This document shows positions 7,857-16,958 of a stretch of 64,000 nucleotides of DNA, piece after piece. The stretch is from Pseudomonas migulae (GTDB taxonomy: Bacteria > Pseudomonadota > Gammaproteobacteria > Pseudomonadales > Pseudomonadaceae): the NCBI RefSeq assembly GCF_024169315.1, contig NZ_JALJWR010000001.1, positions 1,943,501-2,007,500 on the forward strand, given 5' to 3'. Positions within the stretch are counted from its first letter, which is position 1, and each line of letters begins with the position of its first letter. The notes under the pieces are model-generated. The model had not been told where the DNA came from. It did not search any database and worked only from the letters and a program-made list of their open reading frames with translations. Both the position numbers and the translations under genes were made by a program.

Positions 7857-9830
7857 ATGCTGACGCCCCTGATCGACCTGCAGGACATCCGCAAATCCTA
7901 CGGTGGCGGCGATTCACCGCAGGTTCACGTGCTGCGCGGCATCGACCTGTCGATCCATGCCGGGGAGTTCGTAGCGATTGTCGGCGCGTCCGGCTCCGGC
8001 AAGTCGACGCTGATGAACATCCTCGGCTGCCTCGACCGCCCGACCTCGGGCGAATACCGCTTCGCCGGGGAAAACGTCGCCGCGCTCGACAGCGACGAAC
8101 TGGCCTGGCTGCGACGTGAAGCCTTTGGCTTTGTGTTCCAGGGCTACCACCTGATCCCGTCCGGCTCGGCCCAGGAAAACGTCGAAATGCCGGCCATCTA
8201 CGCAGGCTTGCCGGCCGCCGAACGCCATGCCCGTGCAGCCGCCCTGCTCGACCGCCTCGGCCTGGCCTCGCGCACAGGCAACCGTCCGCATCAACTCTCC
8301 GGTGGCCAACAGCAACGCGTCTCTATCGCCCGCGCCTTGATGAACGGCGGCCACATCATCCTCGCCGACGAACCCACCGGCGCCCTCGACAGCCACAGTG
8401 GCGCCGAGGTCATGACGCTGCTCGATGAACTGGCGAGCCAGGGCCACGTGGTGATCCTCATCACCCACGACCGCGAAGTCGCGGCCCGGGCCAAGCGCAT
8501 CATCGAAATCCGCGACGGGCTGATCATCAGCGACAGCGCCCACGACAACCCCGATGTGCAGACTTCGGCCAACCCCGGTGCGCTGCAAGCAGTGGATCTG
8601 CGCAAGCGCCTGAGCGAAGGTGCTGAAGCCACCGGTGCCTGGAAAGGCGAACTGGTGGACGCGGTGCACGCTGCGTGGCGGGTGATGTGGATCAACAAGT
8701 TTCGCACCGCGCTGACGCTGCTCGGGATCATCATCGGCGTCGCGTCGGTGGTGGTGATGCTGGCCGTCGGCGAGGGCAGCAAGCGTCAGGTCATGGCGCA
8801 AATGGGCGCGTTCGGCTCGAACATCATTTACCTCAGCGGCTCGTCCCCGAACCCGCGCACGCCGCTGGGCATCATCACCCTCGATGACGTCGCGGCGGTG
8901 GGCAGCCTGCCGCAAGTGACGCGCATCATGCCGGTCAACGGCGAGGAAGCCGGGGTGCGTTTCGGCAACCTCGACCACTTGAGCTACGTCGGCGGCAACG
9001 ACACCAACTTCCCGGCGATCTTCAATTGGCCGGTGGTCGAAGGCAGCTATTTCACCCAGGAAGATGAACGCAACGCAGCGGCCGTCGCGGTGATCGGCCA
9101 CAAGGTGCGGACCAAACTGCTCAAGGACGTGGCCAACCCGATCGGCCAATACATCCTGATCGAAAACGTGCCGTTCCAGGTGGTCGGCGTGCTCGCGGAA
9201 AAAGGCGCCAGCTCCGGCGACACCGACAGCGACGACCGCATCGCCATCCCGTATTCCGCCGCCAGCGTCCGGCTGTTTGGCACCCACAACCTTGAATACG
9301 TGGCCATCGCGGCCGCTGATGCGCGCAAGGTCAAAGAGACGGAAATCGCCATCGAGCAGTTGATGTTGCGCCTGCACGACGGCAAAAAGGATTTCGAGCT
9401 GACCAACAACGCGGCAATGATTCAGGCCGAGGCGCGCACGCAAAATACCCTGTCGCTGATGCTCGGTTCGATCGCCGCGATTTCGCTGCTGGTGGGCGGG
9501 ATTGGCGTGATGAACATCATGCTCATGACCGTGCGCGAACGCACCCGCGAGATCGGCATCCGCATGGCCACCGGCGCCCGGCAGCGCGACATCCTCCGGC
9601 AGTTCCTCACCGAAGCGGTGATGCTCTCGGTGGTCGGCGGCCTCGCCGGCATTGCCCTGGCGCTGATCGTCGGCGGCGTGCTGATCCTCAGCGAAGTCGC
9701 GGTCGCGTTCTCTTTGATAGCGGTACTCGGCGCCTTCGGCTGCGCCCTGGTCACCGGTGTTGTCTTCGGCTTCATGCCCGCTCGCAAAGCTGCCCGGCTC
9801 GACCCGGTCACGGCCCTTACCAGTGAATGA
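7857..9830 (+). CDS. pvdT: ATPase/permease of the PvdRT-OpmQ efflux pump
   Basis: A 657-residue MacB-type fused ABC protein. The N-terminal ATPase shows Walker [10 protein letters not shown] (about residues 42-50), the signature [15 protein letters not shown] (about 148-162) and Walker [14 protein letters not shown]. Then follow one transmembrane helix (about 285-305), a large periplasmic domain, and three C-terminal helices including the MacB-type [22 protein letters not shown] segment. It powers tripartite export of pyoverdine with PvdR and OpmQ. It starts at the base after the pvdR stop. Confidence 0.95.
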   Translation: MLTPLIDLQDIRKSYGGGDSPQVHVLRGIDLSIHAGEFVAIVGASGSGKSTLMNILGCLDRPTSGEYRFAGENVAALDSDELAWLRREAFGFVFQGYHLIPSGSAQENVEMPAIYAGLPAAERHARAAALLDRLGLASRTGNRPHQLSGGQQQRVSIARALMNGGHIILADEPTGALDSHSGAEVMTLLDELASQGHVVILITHDREVAARAKRIIEIRDGLIISDSAHDNPDVQTSANPGALQAVDLRKRLSEGAEATGAWKGELVDAVHAAWRVMWINKFRTALTLLGIIIGVASVVVMLAVGEGSKRQVMAQMGAFGSNIIYLSGSSPNPRTPLGIITLDDVAAVGSLPQVTRIMPVNGEEAGVRFGNLDHLSYVGGNDTNFPAIFNWPVVEGSYFTQEDERNAAAVAVIGHKVRTKLLKDVANPIGQYILIENVPFQVVGVLAEKGASSGDTDSDDRIAIPYSAASVRLFGTHNLEYVAIAAADARKVKETEIAIEQLMLRLHDGKKDFELTNNAAMIQAEARTQNTLSLMLGSIAAISLLVGGIGVMNIMLMTVRERTREIGIRMATGARQRDILRQFLTEAVMLSVVGGLAGIALALIVGGVLILSEVAVAFSLIAVLGAFGCALVTGVVFGFMPARKAARLDPVTALTSE

Positions 9831-9837
9831 TCGATCT

Positions 9838-11232
9838 ATGAAAGCGCCACTCAGCCTGTTGACCCTCTGCGTGTTGCTCAGCGCCTGCGCCAGTCCTGAC
9901 CCGCGTCCGGACAGTGGCTTGCAGCCGCCGCCCGCCTGGCAATCGGCGCACAGTGAAAACGCCGTGTTGAGCAACGCCCGGTGGTGGACGCACTTCGGCA
10001 GCCCGCAGCTCGATCAACTGATTGAACAGGCCCGCGTCGGCAGCTATGACCTGGCGGCGGCACTGGCGCGAGTTCGTCAGGCCCGGGCGACGACCGTGAT
10101 TGCCGGCGGTTCGTTGTTGCCGGAAGTGAAGGCGGCCGCAAACGCCAATCGCCAGAAGCTGATGCGCGGCAATGGCTACAGCCAACTGGACGCCGATGAC
10201 AGCAACAAGGCAGTGGATTACTTCGATGCCAGCCTCAGCGCCAGTTATGAAATCGATTTCTGGGGCGGCCAGCGCGCATCCCGCGACAGTGCGCAATTCG
10301 GCCTGCAGGCCAGCGAGTTCGATCGCGACACGGTGGAGTTGACGCTGCTCAGCGCGGTCGCCAGCACCTATGCGCAAGCCCTGTCGCTGCAAGAGCAGCA
10401 CCGTATCGCGCAACTCAATCTGGCGAACGCGCAAAAGGTTTTGAACCTGGTCCAAACCCGCTTCGACTCAGGCTCGGCCACCGCCCTGGAACTGGCCCAG
10501 CAAAAAAGTCTGGTGGCCGCGCAACAGCGGCAATTGCCGCTGGTGCAACAACAGGCCGAAGAAGCGCGGATCACCCTCGCCGCCCTCCTCGGCCGTCCCG
10601 TTCAGGCATTGACGCTCGACGATCAGCGCTTCGACCAACTCAGCTGGCCGGACATCGGTGCGGGCGTGCCCAGCGACTTGCTCAATCGGCGCCCGGACAT
10701 TGCTCGCGCCGAAGCGCAGTTGGCGGCGGCACGGGCCGACGTGACCGTGGCCCGGGCGAAAATGCTGCCCACGGTGACATTGAGCGCCCAGATCGGCTCT
10801 GGCGCCGACACCTTCAACGATGTGCTGCGCAGCCCGTTCTACAACCTCACCGCCGGATTGGTCGCGCCGATTTTCAACAACGGCCGTCTCGGTGCCGAGC
10901 GCGACAAAGCCACGGCACGCCAGGAAGAACTGCTGGAAACCTACCGTGGCGCGATCATCAACGGCTTTGCCGACGTGGAGAAAGCCCTGACCGGCATTCG
11001 CGGTCTCGACGCCCAGCGCCAATGGCAGAGTGAAGAATTGAATCAGGCGCAAACGGCGTTCGACATTGCGCAAAGCCGCTATCAGGCCGGGGCCGAGGAT
11101 TTGCTGACGGTGCTGGAGACGCAGCGCACGTTGTATGCGGCGCAGGATCTGAATGTGCAGCTGAGGTTGTCGAGGTTGCAGGCGAGTATTGCGTTGTACA
11201 AGGCGCTTGGGGGTGGGTGGCAGGTGCTATAG
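9838..11232 (+). CDS. opmQ: Outer-membrane channel lipoprotein of the PvdRT-OpmQ pump
   Basis: A 464-residue TolC-like factor of the OprM/NodT family. The N-terminus has a lipoprotein signal with LLSAC (cleavage before Cys17), followed by the duplicated OEP repeats that form the trimeric outer-membrane channel. The ATG at 9838 is chosen because it begins the lipoprotein signal peptide seven bases after the pvdT stop. A longer frame from 9757 would run inside pvdT. The convergent pvdP gene lies beyond a REP hairpin. Confidence 0.93.
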   Translation: MKAPLSLLTLCVLLSACASPDPRPDSGLQPPPAWQSAHSENAVLSNARWWTHFGSPQLDQLIEQARVGSYDLAAALARVRQARATTVIAGGSLLPEVKAAANANRQKLMRGNGYSQLDADDSNKAVDYFDASLSASYEIDFWGGQRASRDSAQFGLQASEFDRDTVELTLLSAVASTYAQALSLQEQHRIAQLNLANAQKVLNLVQTRFDSGSATALELAQQKSLVAAQQRQLPLVQQQAEEARITLAALLGRPVQALTLDDQRFDQLSWPDIGAGVPSDLLNRRPDIARAEAQLAAARADVTVARAKMLPTVTLSAQIGSGADTFNDVLRSPFYNLTAGLVAPIFNNGRLGAERDKATARQEELLETYRGAIINGFADVEKALTGIRGLDAQRQWQSEELNQAQTAFDIAQSRYQAGAEDLLTVLETQRTLYAAQDLNVQLRLSRLQASIALYKALGGGWQVL

Positions 11233-11258
11233 ATTTTCGGTGTCTGTCAGGCCGTCTT

Positions 11259-11347
11259 CGCGAGCAAGCCCGCTCCCACATTTGATCTTCAGCGAACATA
11301 AAGTTTGTGTTCGGCGCCGATCAAATGTGGGAGCGGGCTTGCTCGCG
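11259..11347. repeat. REP-type inverted repeat between convergent opmQ and pvdP
   Basis: Arms CGCGAGCAAGCCCGCTCCCA... and the exact complement, including an added ATTTGATC/GATCAAAT extension, face each other between two convergent stop codons. It may act as a bidirectional transcription end. Confidence 0.85.
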
Positions 11348-11374
11348 ATTGAACGATAACGCGGTATCTCTGGA

Positions 11375-13003
11375 TCAACTGGTCATCGGCTTGGCCTTCA
11401 AATTCCGCGCATACCACGGTCGCTGCGGCACCTTGCGGAACAGATCCTCCAGCTTCTTCTCGTCCTCGCCAAAGGTAATCCGCAGCGCCAGCTTCATGGT
11501 TTCCGGGTCCATTTCCACCGACTTGCCCGCCTGCAACCCCGGCGTGGTGTTGCAGCCATGGGTGCTCGGGCCGAGCCACGGGTCATCGATCTCGACCCAG
11601 CGACCGGGCGCAAACCACGGCACGCCTTTGACCTCAAGCCGAGTCACTTCACCGGGATGAAAGCGCTCATGTGCGCGAAACCAGTCTTCGAGGCGATCGT
11701 CGATCCAGCCGTGGAAATGCCAGAACACCGGGTTCACGTGGGATGAAAACGGGTCGCCAAGGAAGTCGTTTTCCGCCGCGAACCAACGGGCGGAGAAGTC
11801 CGCCGTGTCACGGGCAAACGGCACAGGCTGGCCGTTGGACGGGTCACGGGGCACTGACGCCCAGCGCATGTGCAACCAGTCATGCAAGCCAAGCTCGACC
11901 TCGGAACCGAACTGTCCCAAGGTCAGTTTCGACAAGTAACGCGGGTCACGGTAGCGCGACTCCCAGACCTGGAAATTGCTGTGGTAAGTCTCGGCGGTCT
12001 TGAGATCGGCGACCCACTGCGAGTATTCGTCATCGTCGTCGGCGCGCCAGGCCGGTGGCAGCGCGGTGCCGTCGTGGTTGTCGAAGTAACGGGCAAAGCC
12101 CTGGCGATCGCGCACCAGCTCGGGTTGCGGCAACGGAAATTGCTGCCAGGACGGCAGGTCCTGCAGGGAACGCGCAGTGCCGAGCATATGCCGGTGCATG
12201 AAGAAAAAGTCGATGCCCGAGCCGTTGCGGTCCTTGCGCGGCCCGCGCGCATCGCGCTCCTTGTCACGAAGCCCCGGCTGCCAGCCGATACCGCGCAAGG
12301 CATCGCGTTTGTCTTCGGACAAGCTGTGCCATTTGTCTCGAGAGGCGTGCCAGAGCTGATGGAACAGGCGGTGCTCGGGGGAAATCAGCCACGCCAGCAA
12401 CGCCGGGCCCAGGCCTGTGCGCTCGCGCGCCTCGGGGAATACTTGTTTGACCGCGACGAAACGATTGTCCTGAGCGGTCAAGGCCAGGGGACGATCCAGA
12501 CGCAGCACGCGTCCACTCAAGGTGCCGCTGCCGGCATTGCCGAACGCGGCCCAGACTTCGTCCAGCTTGAAGGTGAATTCATAGTCCGGCGTCCCGGTCG
12601 GGGATCGGGTATCGATCAGGCGCCAGCTCAACTCGGTGGTGTTCGTGCCAGCCAGGTCGCCGAGGACGCGATAGCGCGGTGTCGGTTCGCCGCGCAACGC
12701 CGCAAAGGTATCAAGAAAGCCATTGAGCCCACGGCCCTTGTGGCCGACGTCGAGCAGCAGTTGAAGACCCTCGCGAGGCAAGCCGTCGAGCCCGGCGTCA
12801 CGGCCTTCGAAACGAATGTTCCAGACACCCTGCAGCGTGTTGGCCAAACGCTGTCCGGCCACATCCGCAACGTCGAACGAGGCTTCGCCGGGGGTAATCG
12901 TCGGGTCCGGTTTCGTCAGTTCGCGATGCCCGTAATACGCCGCAGGCAGGGCCGCGCCGGTCAGTGCCAGACCCGCCAGGAACCATCGTCGAGAAATCGT
13001 CAT
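11375..13003 (-). CDS. pvdP: Periplasmic tyrosinase for pyoverdine chromophore maturation
   Basis: A 542-residue copper-dependent tyrosinase that, in P. aeruginosa, converts the ferribactin tyrosine into the dihydroxyquinoline chromophore in the periplasm. The start at 13003 gives a twin-arginine signal (SRRWFLAGLALTG near the N-terminus), and a length close to PvdP (544). Earlier in-frame ATGs lie at or next to the expected transcription start. His-rich copper-binding stretches are visible: HRLFHQLWHASRD near residue 200, FFMHRHMLG near 265, and the C-terminal NPVFWHFHGWIDDRLEDW. It has its own PvdS promoter and is divergent from pvdMNO. Confidence 0.94.
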   Translation of the reverse strand: MTISRRWFLAGLALTGAALPAAYYGHRELTKPDPTITPGEASFDVADVAGQRLANTLQGVWNIRFEGRDAGLDGLPREGLQLLLDVGHKGRGLNGFLDTFAALRGEPTPRYRVLGDLAGTNTTELSWRLIDTRSPTGTPDYEFTFKLDEVWAAFGNAGSGTLSGRVLRLDRPLALTAQDNRFVAVKQVFPEARERTGLGPALLAWLISPEHRLFHQLWHASRDKWHSLSEDKRDALRGIGWQPGLRDKERDARGPRKDRNGSGIDFFFMHRHMLGTARSLQDLPSWQQFPLPQPELVRDRQGFARYFDNHDGTALPPAWRADDDDEYSQWVADLKTAETYHSNFQVWESRYRDPRYLSKLTLGQFGSEVELGLHDWLHMRWASVPRDPSNGQPVPFARDTADFSARWFAAENDFLGDPFSSHVNPVFWHFHGWIDDRLEDWFRAHERFHPGEVTRLEVKGVPWFAPGRWVEIDDPWLGPSTHGCNTTPGLQAGKSVEMDPETMKLALRITFGEDEKKLEDLFRKVPQRPWYARNLKAKPMTS

Positions 13004-13048
13004 TGCCCTACCTGTGTCAGCCATGGAGCAGGCTTTATCCAAGCTAGA

Positions 13049-13072
13049 ACGTTTGTTGATCCCATTAATTTA
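13049..13072 (-). promoter_or_regulatory. PvdS-type promoter of pvdP
   Basis: On the minus strand TAAAT (13072-13068) and CGT (13051-13049) are separated by exactly 16 bases. The pvdP start codon at 13003 is 45 bases further on, which rules out the upstream in-frame ATG at 13042. Confidence 0.88.
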
Positions 13073-13076
13073 AGAG

Positions 13077-13145
13077 CTTCGCGGGCAAGCCTCGCTCCTA
13101 CAAGGGTATCACTCATACCTGTAGGAGCGAGGCTTGCCCGCGAAG
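13077..13145. repeat. Hairpin repeat between the divergent pvdP and pvdM promoters
   Basis: Arms of about 29 bases (CTTCGCGGGCAAGCCTCGCT... and its complement) close a short loop. The element lies exactly between two outward-facing PvdS boxes, 4 bases from one and 16 from the other. Confidence 0.85.
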
Positions 13146-13161
13146 AGGCCTTAAGCCCCAC

Positions 13162-13185
13162 TAAATTTCCCACTCGGCCACTCGT
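13162..13185 (+). promoter_or_regulatory. PvdS-type promoter of pvdM-pvdN-pvdO
   Basis: TAAAT at 13162-13166 and CGT at 13183-13185 are separated by exactly 16 bases. pvdM starts about 57 bases downstream. Confidence 0.9.
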
Positions 13186-13242
13186 TCTTCCCAGATAGCA
13201 AAGGCCCCCGCGCCTGCACCCTCGACGGCGAACCTGACTGAG

Positions 13243-14598
13243 ATGGCAATGACAAAACCTCGTTCGAAAAAGGCTCTTTTCATTGGCCTGCCCCTGGCGT
13301 TGGCCATCGCTGGCGCGGCAGGCTTTGCGGCCTGGGACTACTGGTTCAACGACAACCCCGGCTACCCGGTCGCAGTGATGAAACAGGCCGATGAACTGCA
13401 AGAGCGCATCCTCTCGTTCGACAGCCACATCACCGTGCCGATGGATTTCGGAACCGCCGAAAACGAGGCCGACAAGGACGGCAGCGGCCAGTTCGACCTG
13501 GTCAAGGCCGCACGCGGTCGTCTGTCAGGCGCGGCGCTGACCATTTTCGGCTGGCCGGAAATCTGGAACGGCGACAACGCCCCGCACCGCCCAACGGCCG
13601 GGTTCATCGACGAAGCCCGTCACGAGCAGGAAACCCGCTACAAAATCATCAGCACCCTGGTGCGCGACTTCCCCAATCAGGTCGCCATCGCCTATACCCC
13701 GGACGATTTCCGGCGCCTGCACGGCGAGGGCAAGTTCGCCGTGTTCATCAGCATGCTCAACGCCTACCCGCTGGGTAACGACGTCAACGCGCTGGACAAG
13801 TGGGCCGCCCGCGGGATGCGCATGTTTGGCTTCAGTTACGTGGGCAATAACGCCTGGGCCGACTCGTCCCGGCCGCTGCCGTTTTTCAACGATTCCCGCG
13901 ACGCTCTCGGCGGCCTGTCCGAGCTGGGCAAGCAAGCGGTGCATCGCCTGAACGACCTCGGCGTGATCATCGACGTGTCGCAAATGTCGACCAAAGCGCT
14001 TGAGCAAGTCAGCCAGTTGAGCCGCACCCCGATGGTCGCCTCCCATTCGGCGCCACGTGCGCTGGTGGACATCCCGCGCAACCTCAGCGACCAGGAAATG
14101 CAGCTGATCAAGAACAGTGGCGGCGTGGTGCAGATCGTCGGTTTCCCGACCTACATCAAGCCCCTGAGCCAAGCCACCCAGGACAAGCTCAACGCGCTGC
14201 GTGCGCGCTTCGACCTGCAACCGCTGCAAGGTCTGGAGATGGCGCTGATGCCGGGCGACCCGGTGATCACCGTATGGTCGGAACAGCGCTTCGGCGAATA
14301 CGCCAGTCAGCTCTACGGCATCATCGATGAAGAACCCAAGGCCACCCTCAAGGATTACGGCGACGCCATCGATTATGCGGTGAAAAAAATCGGCATCGAT
14401 CACGTCGGCATCAGTTCCGACTTCAACGACGGTGGCGGCCTCAATGGCTGGAAAGACGTCAGCGAGGCACGCAACGTGACCGCCGAGCTGATCAGCCGCG
14501 GCTACGGCGAGGCCGACATTGCCAAGCTCTGGGGCGGCAATTTCCTGCGGGTCTGGGACCAGGTGCAGAAGTCCTCCCGGCCTGTCGCCAAACACTGA
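13243..14598 (+). CDS. pvdM: Dipeptidase-like periplasmic pyoverdine maturation protein
   Basis: A 451-residue member of the renal dipeptidase (peptidase M19) family with an N-terminal signal or anchor (hydrophobic residues about 11-30). The SFDSHITVPMDF motif replaces the usual metal-site DxHxD arrangement near residue 60. SHSAPRAL (near 268) and the C-terminal GIDHVGISSDFNDGGG (near 385-400) match the family. It acts in periplasmic pyoverdine maturation, where it is needed for PvdP-dependent tyrosine oxidation in Pseudomonas; true peptidase activity is doubtful. It is first gene of pvdMNO, behind a PvdS promoter. Confidence 0.92.
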   Translation: MAMTKPRSKKALFIGLPLALAIAGAAGFAAWDYWFNDNPGYPVAVMKQADELQERILSFDSHITVPMDFGTAENEADKDGSGQFDLVKAARGRLSGAALTIFGWPEIWNGDNAPHRPTAGFIDEARHEQETRYKIISTLVRDFPNQVAIAYTPDDFRRLHGEGKFAVFISMLNAYPLGNDVNALDKWAARGMRMFGFSYVGNNAWADSSRPLPFFNDSRDALGGLSELGKQAVHRLNDLGVIIDVSQMSTKALEQVSQLSRTPMVASHSAPRALVDIPRNLSDQEMQLIKNSGGVVQIVGFPTYIKPLSQATQDKLNALRARFDLQPLQGLEMALMPGDPVITVWSEQRFGEYASQLYGIIDEEPKATLKDYGDAIDYAVKKIGIDHVGISSDFNDGGGLNGWKDVSEARNVTAELISRGYGEADIAKLWGGNFLRVWDQVQKSSRPVAKH

Positions 14599-14627
14599 CA
14601 TTCACCTTTGCCAAGCGAACCGAATTC

Positions 14628-15908
14628 ATGACCAACCGTCGTACCTTCCTCAAACAGGCTGGCGTTATCGCCGCCGGCATCCCCCTGAGTTCCGCGGTCA
14701 GCCTGCCTGCGCTGGCCGCCATGCCAGCGCCGCTGCCCAAAGACAAATGGGCGCAGTTTCGTCAGCTGTTCACCCAGGACCCAGACTACCTGCACTTCGC
14801 CAACTTTCTGGTGACCTCGCACCCACGGCCCGTGCGCGAGGCCATCGAGATGCACCGCGCCAACCTCGACCGCAACCCGGGCCTGGCCATGGACTGGCAT
14901 CGCGGCGAAACCGAACGCCGCGAAGAAGAAGTCCGCGTGTGGGCCGGCCGTTACCTCAAAGCCAAACCCTCGCAGATCGCCCTGACCGGCAGCACCACCG
15001 AAGGCCTGGCAATGATTTACGCCGGCATCCATGTGCGTCCGGATCAGGAAATCCTCACCAGCGAACATGAGCACTACGCCGCCAACAGCGTGTTCGAATA
15101 CCGCACGCAGAAGGACGGCACCCAGGTTCGCAAAATCAAATTGTTCGAAGACCCGTACAAGGTTTCGACCGATGAAATACTGGCCTCGATTGCCCGCAAC
15201 ATTCGCCCGGAAACCCGCGTGCTCGGCATGACCTGGGTGCACTCCGGCAGCGGGGTGAAATTGCCGATCGGCGAGATCGGCAAACTGGTCGCCGAGAAAA
15301 ACCGTGGCCGTGAGGAAAAGGATCGCATCCTTTATGTGGTCGATGGCGTTCACGGCTTCGGCGTGGAAAACCTCGATTTCCCGGACATGCATTGCGACTA
15401 CTTCATCGCCGGCACCCACAAATGGATGTTCGGCCCACGGGGCACCGGGATCATTTGCGCGCGCTCCGAGGAGATGAAAGACCTCACGCCGACCATTCCG
15501 ACGTTTTCTGAAGCGACCACGTTTTCGACCGTGATGACCTACGGCGGCTATCACTCGTTCGAACACCGCTGGGCGCTGACCGAAGCGTTCAAATTGCATC
15601 TTGACCTCGGCAAGGCCGAGGTTCAGGCGCGCATTCACGAGATCAACAGCTACCTGAAAAAGCGCTTGCAGGAGCATCCGTCGGTGGAGCTCGTCACGCC
15701 GTTGTCGCCCGAGTTTTCCGCCGGTTTCACCTTCTTTCGCATCAAGAACCGGGACTGCGAGGAAGTCGCCAATTTCCTGATGGACCAGCGCGTGGTCTGC
15801 GATGCCGTCGACCGCGACGTCGGCCCGATCATTCGTCTGTCCCCGGGCCTGCTCAACACCGAGGCGCACATCGACCGCGTCATGGCGCTGTTGGCCAGCA
15901 AGCTCTGA
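14628..15908 (+). CDS. pvdN: PLP-dependent periplasmic transaminase of the pyoverdine side chain
   Basis: A 426-residue class V aminotransferase-like enzyme with a twin-arginine type signal at the N-terminus (NRRTFLKQAGVIAAGIPL). The PLP lysine is in the motif FIAGTHKWMFGPRGTG near residue 260. In fluorescent pseudomonads PvdN converts the N-terminal glutamate of pyoverdine to succinamide in the periplasm. It lies 29 bases after pvdM in the same operon. Confidence 0.94.
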   Translation: MTNRRTFLKQAGVIAAGIPLSSAVSLPALAAMPAPLPKDKWAQFRQLFTQDPDYLHFANFLVTSHPRPVREAIEMHRANLDRNPGLAMDWHRGETERREEEVRVWAGRYLKAKPSQIALTGSTTEGLAMIYAGIHVRPDQEILTSEHEHYAANSVFEYRTQKDGTQVRKIKLFEDPYKVSTDEILASIARNIRPETRVLGMTWVHSGSGVKLPIGEIGKLVAEKNRGREEKDRILYVVDGVHGFGVENLDFPDMHCDYFIAGTHKWMFGPRGTGIICARSEEMKDLTPTIPTFSEATTFSTVMTYGGYHSFEHRWALTEAFKLHLDLGKAEVQARIHEINSYLKKRLQEHPSVELVTPLSPEFSAGFTFFRIKNRDCEEVANFLMDQRVVCDAVDRDVGPIIRLSPGLLNTEAHIDRVMALLASKL

Positions 15909-15931
15909 CACACCGATTCCCTTTAGCGAGA

Positions 15932-16855
15932 ATGCTCATGAAAAACCTCCTGCACAGACTCGGCCTTCGACCCCGAACGTCACTCAAACACCTGGGGGCA
16001 CTGACCCTGCTGGCGCTGCTCGGCGGTGCGCTGCCTGTCGTCGCCCAGGCCTCCTCCGCGCCGCTGCCGGGCAAGGTGTTCAAGGACTGCCGCAACTGCC
16101 CGGAAATGGTGGTGCTGCCTGCCGGCACCTTCACCATGGGCACGCCGGAAGGTGAAGTCGGTCGCGAGCCCGATGAAGGCCCGATGCACGAAGTGACATT
16201 CGACAAGCCGTTCGCCATGAGCCGTTACCAGATCACCGCCGGTGAATGGGACCAATACCTGAAGGAAACCGGAATCACCATTCCCGACGGCGATACCCGC
16301 CCCGGCCGCGAGTGCATCAACAGCAAGCCACGTTACCCACAGGGCCCGCGTCAGCCGGCGGTGTGCATGAACTTTGCCGAGGTCAGCGCGTATGTCGCGT
16401 GGCTGTCGATCAAGACTGGCCAGCACTACCACATCGTCAGCGAGGCCCAGCGCGAATACGCCGCCCGTGCCGGTTCAACGGGGCCGTTCCCGTTCCCGTT
16501 CGATGAAGGCACCGAGTACAGCATCGCCACCCATGCCAATACTTACGGGCCCACCGACGGCTACAGCTACACCTCCCCGGCCGGCAGCTTCCCACCCAAC
16601 GCCTTCGGCATGTACGACATGCATGGCAACGTCTACGAGTGGATCGCCGACTGCGAACACACCGATTACACGGGCGCCCCAACCGATGGCAGCGCCTGGG
16701 TCGAACCCAACTGCGAAGCACTGCAGATTCGCGGCAACGACTGGGGCGAAGCGCCGGTGTTCTCGCGTTCCGGCAACCGCAACAACATCTACCCGCAAAC
16801 CCGTGGCGACTGGATCGGTTTCCGCGTGGTGCGCGATCTGCCGTCCAAAGGCTGA
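15932..16855 (+). CDS. pvdO: FGE-sulfatase-like periplasmic protein for chromophore completion
   Basis: A 307-residue protein of the formylglycine-generating-enzyme/SUMF1 fold with an N-terminal signal peptide ending near AQASS (about residue 36). Family landmarks are GTFTMGTPEGEVGREPDEGP, an NVYEWIADC segment near 235, and the C-terminal GFRVVRDL. In Pseudomonas PvdO catalyses the final oxidation of dihydropyoverdine to pyoverdine. A start at 15938 (second ATG) is equally possible. It ends the pvdMNO operon, and a GC-rich hairpin follows. Confidence 0.93.
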   Translation: MLMKNLLHRLGLRPRTSLKHLGALTLLALLGGALPVVAQASSAPLPGKVFKDCRNCPEMVVLPAGTFTMGTPEGEVGREPDEGPMHEVTFDKPFAMSRYQITAGEWDQYLKETGITIPDGDTRPGRECINSKPRYPQGPRQPAVCMNFAEVSAYVAWLSIKTGQHYHIVSEAQREYAARAGSTGPFPFPFDEGTEYSIATHANTYGPTDGYSYTSPAGSFPPNAFGMYDMHGNVYEWIADCEHTDYTGAPTDGSAWVEPNCEALQIRGNDWGEAPVFSRSGNRNNIYPQTRGDWIGFRVVRDLPSKG

Positions 16856-16870
16856 GCCCCCTACCCCTGC

Positions 16871-16891
16871 GGCCGCCGCCAGTCGGCGGCC
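16871..16891 (+). terminator. GC-rich hairpin after pvdO
   Basis: A perfect 8-bp stem GGCCGCCG/CGGCGGCC with a 5-base loop follows pvdO by 15 bases. The T-run is weak (GTCTAAATT), so termination may be partial. The pvdE promoter begins immediately after it. Confidence 0.5.
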
Positions 16892-16894
16892 GTC

Positions 16895-16918
16895 TAAATT
16901 AAACGCCTGACCACACGT
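16895..16918 (+). promoter_or_regulatory. PvdS-type promoter of pvdE
   Basis: TAAAT at 16895-16899 and CGT at 16916-16918 are separated by exactly 16 bases. Transcription would start near 16926, so the pvdE ATG at 16929 is too close and the ATG at 16959 is supported. Confidence 0.88.
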
Positions 16919-16958
16919 TCTACTGGGTATGCCTCACGACCCAAGGGACCGTCCTCAA

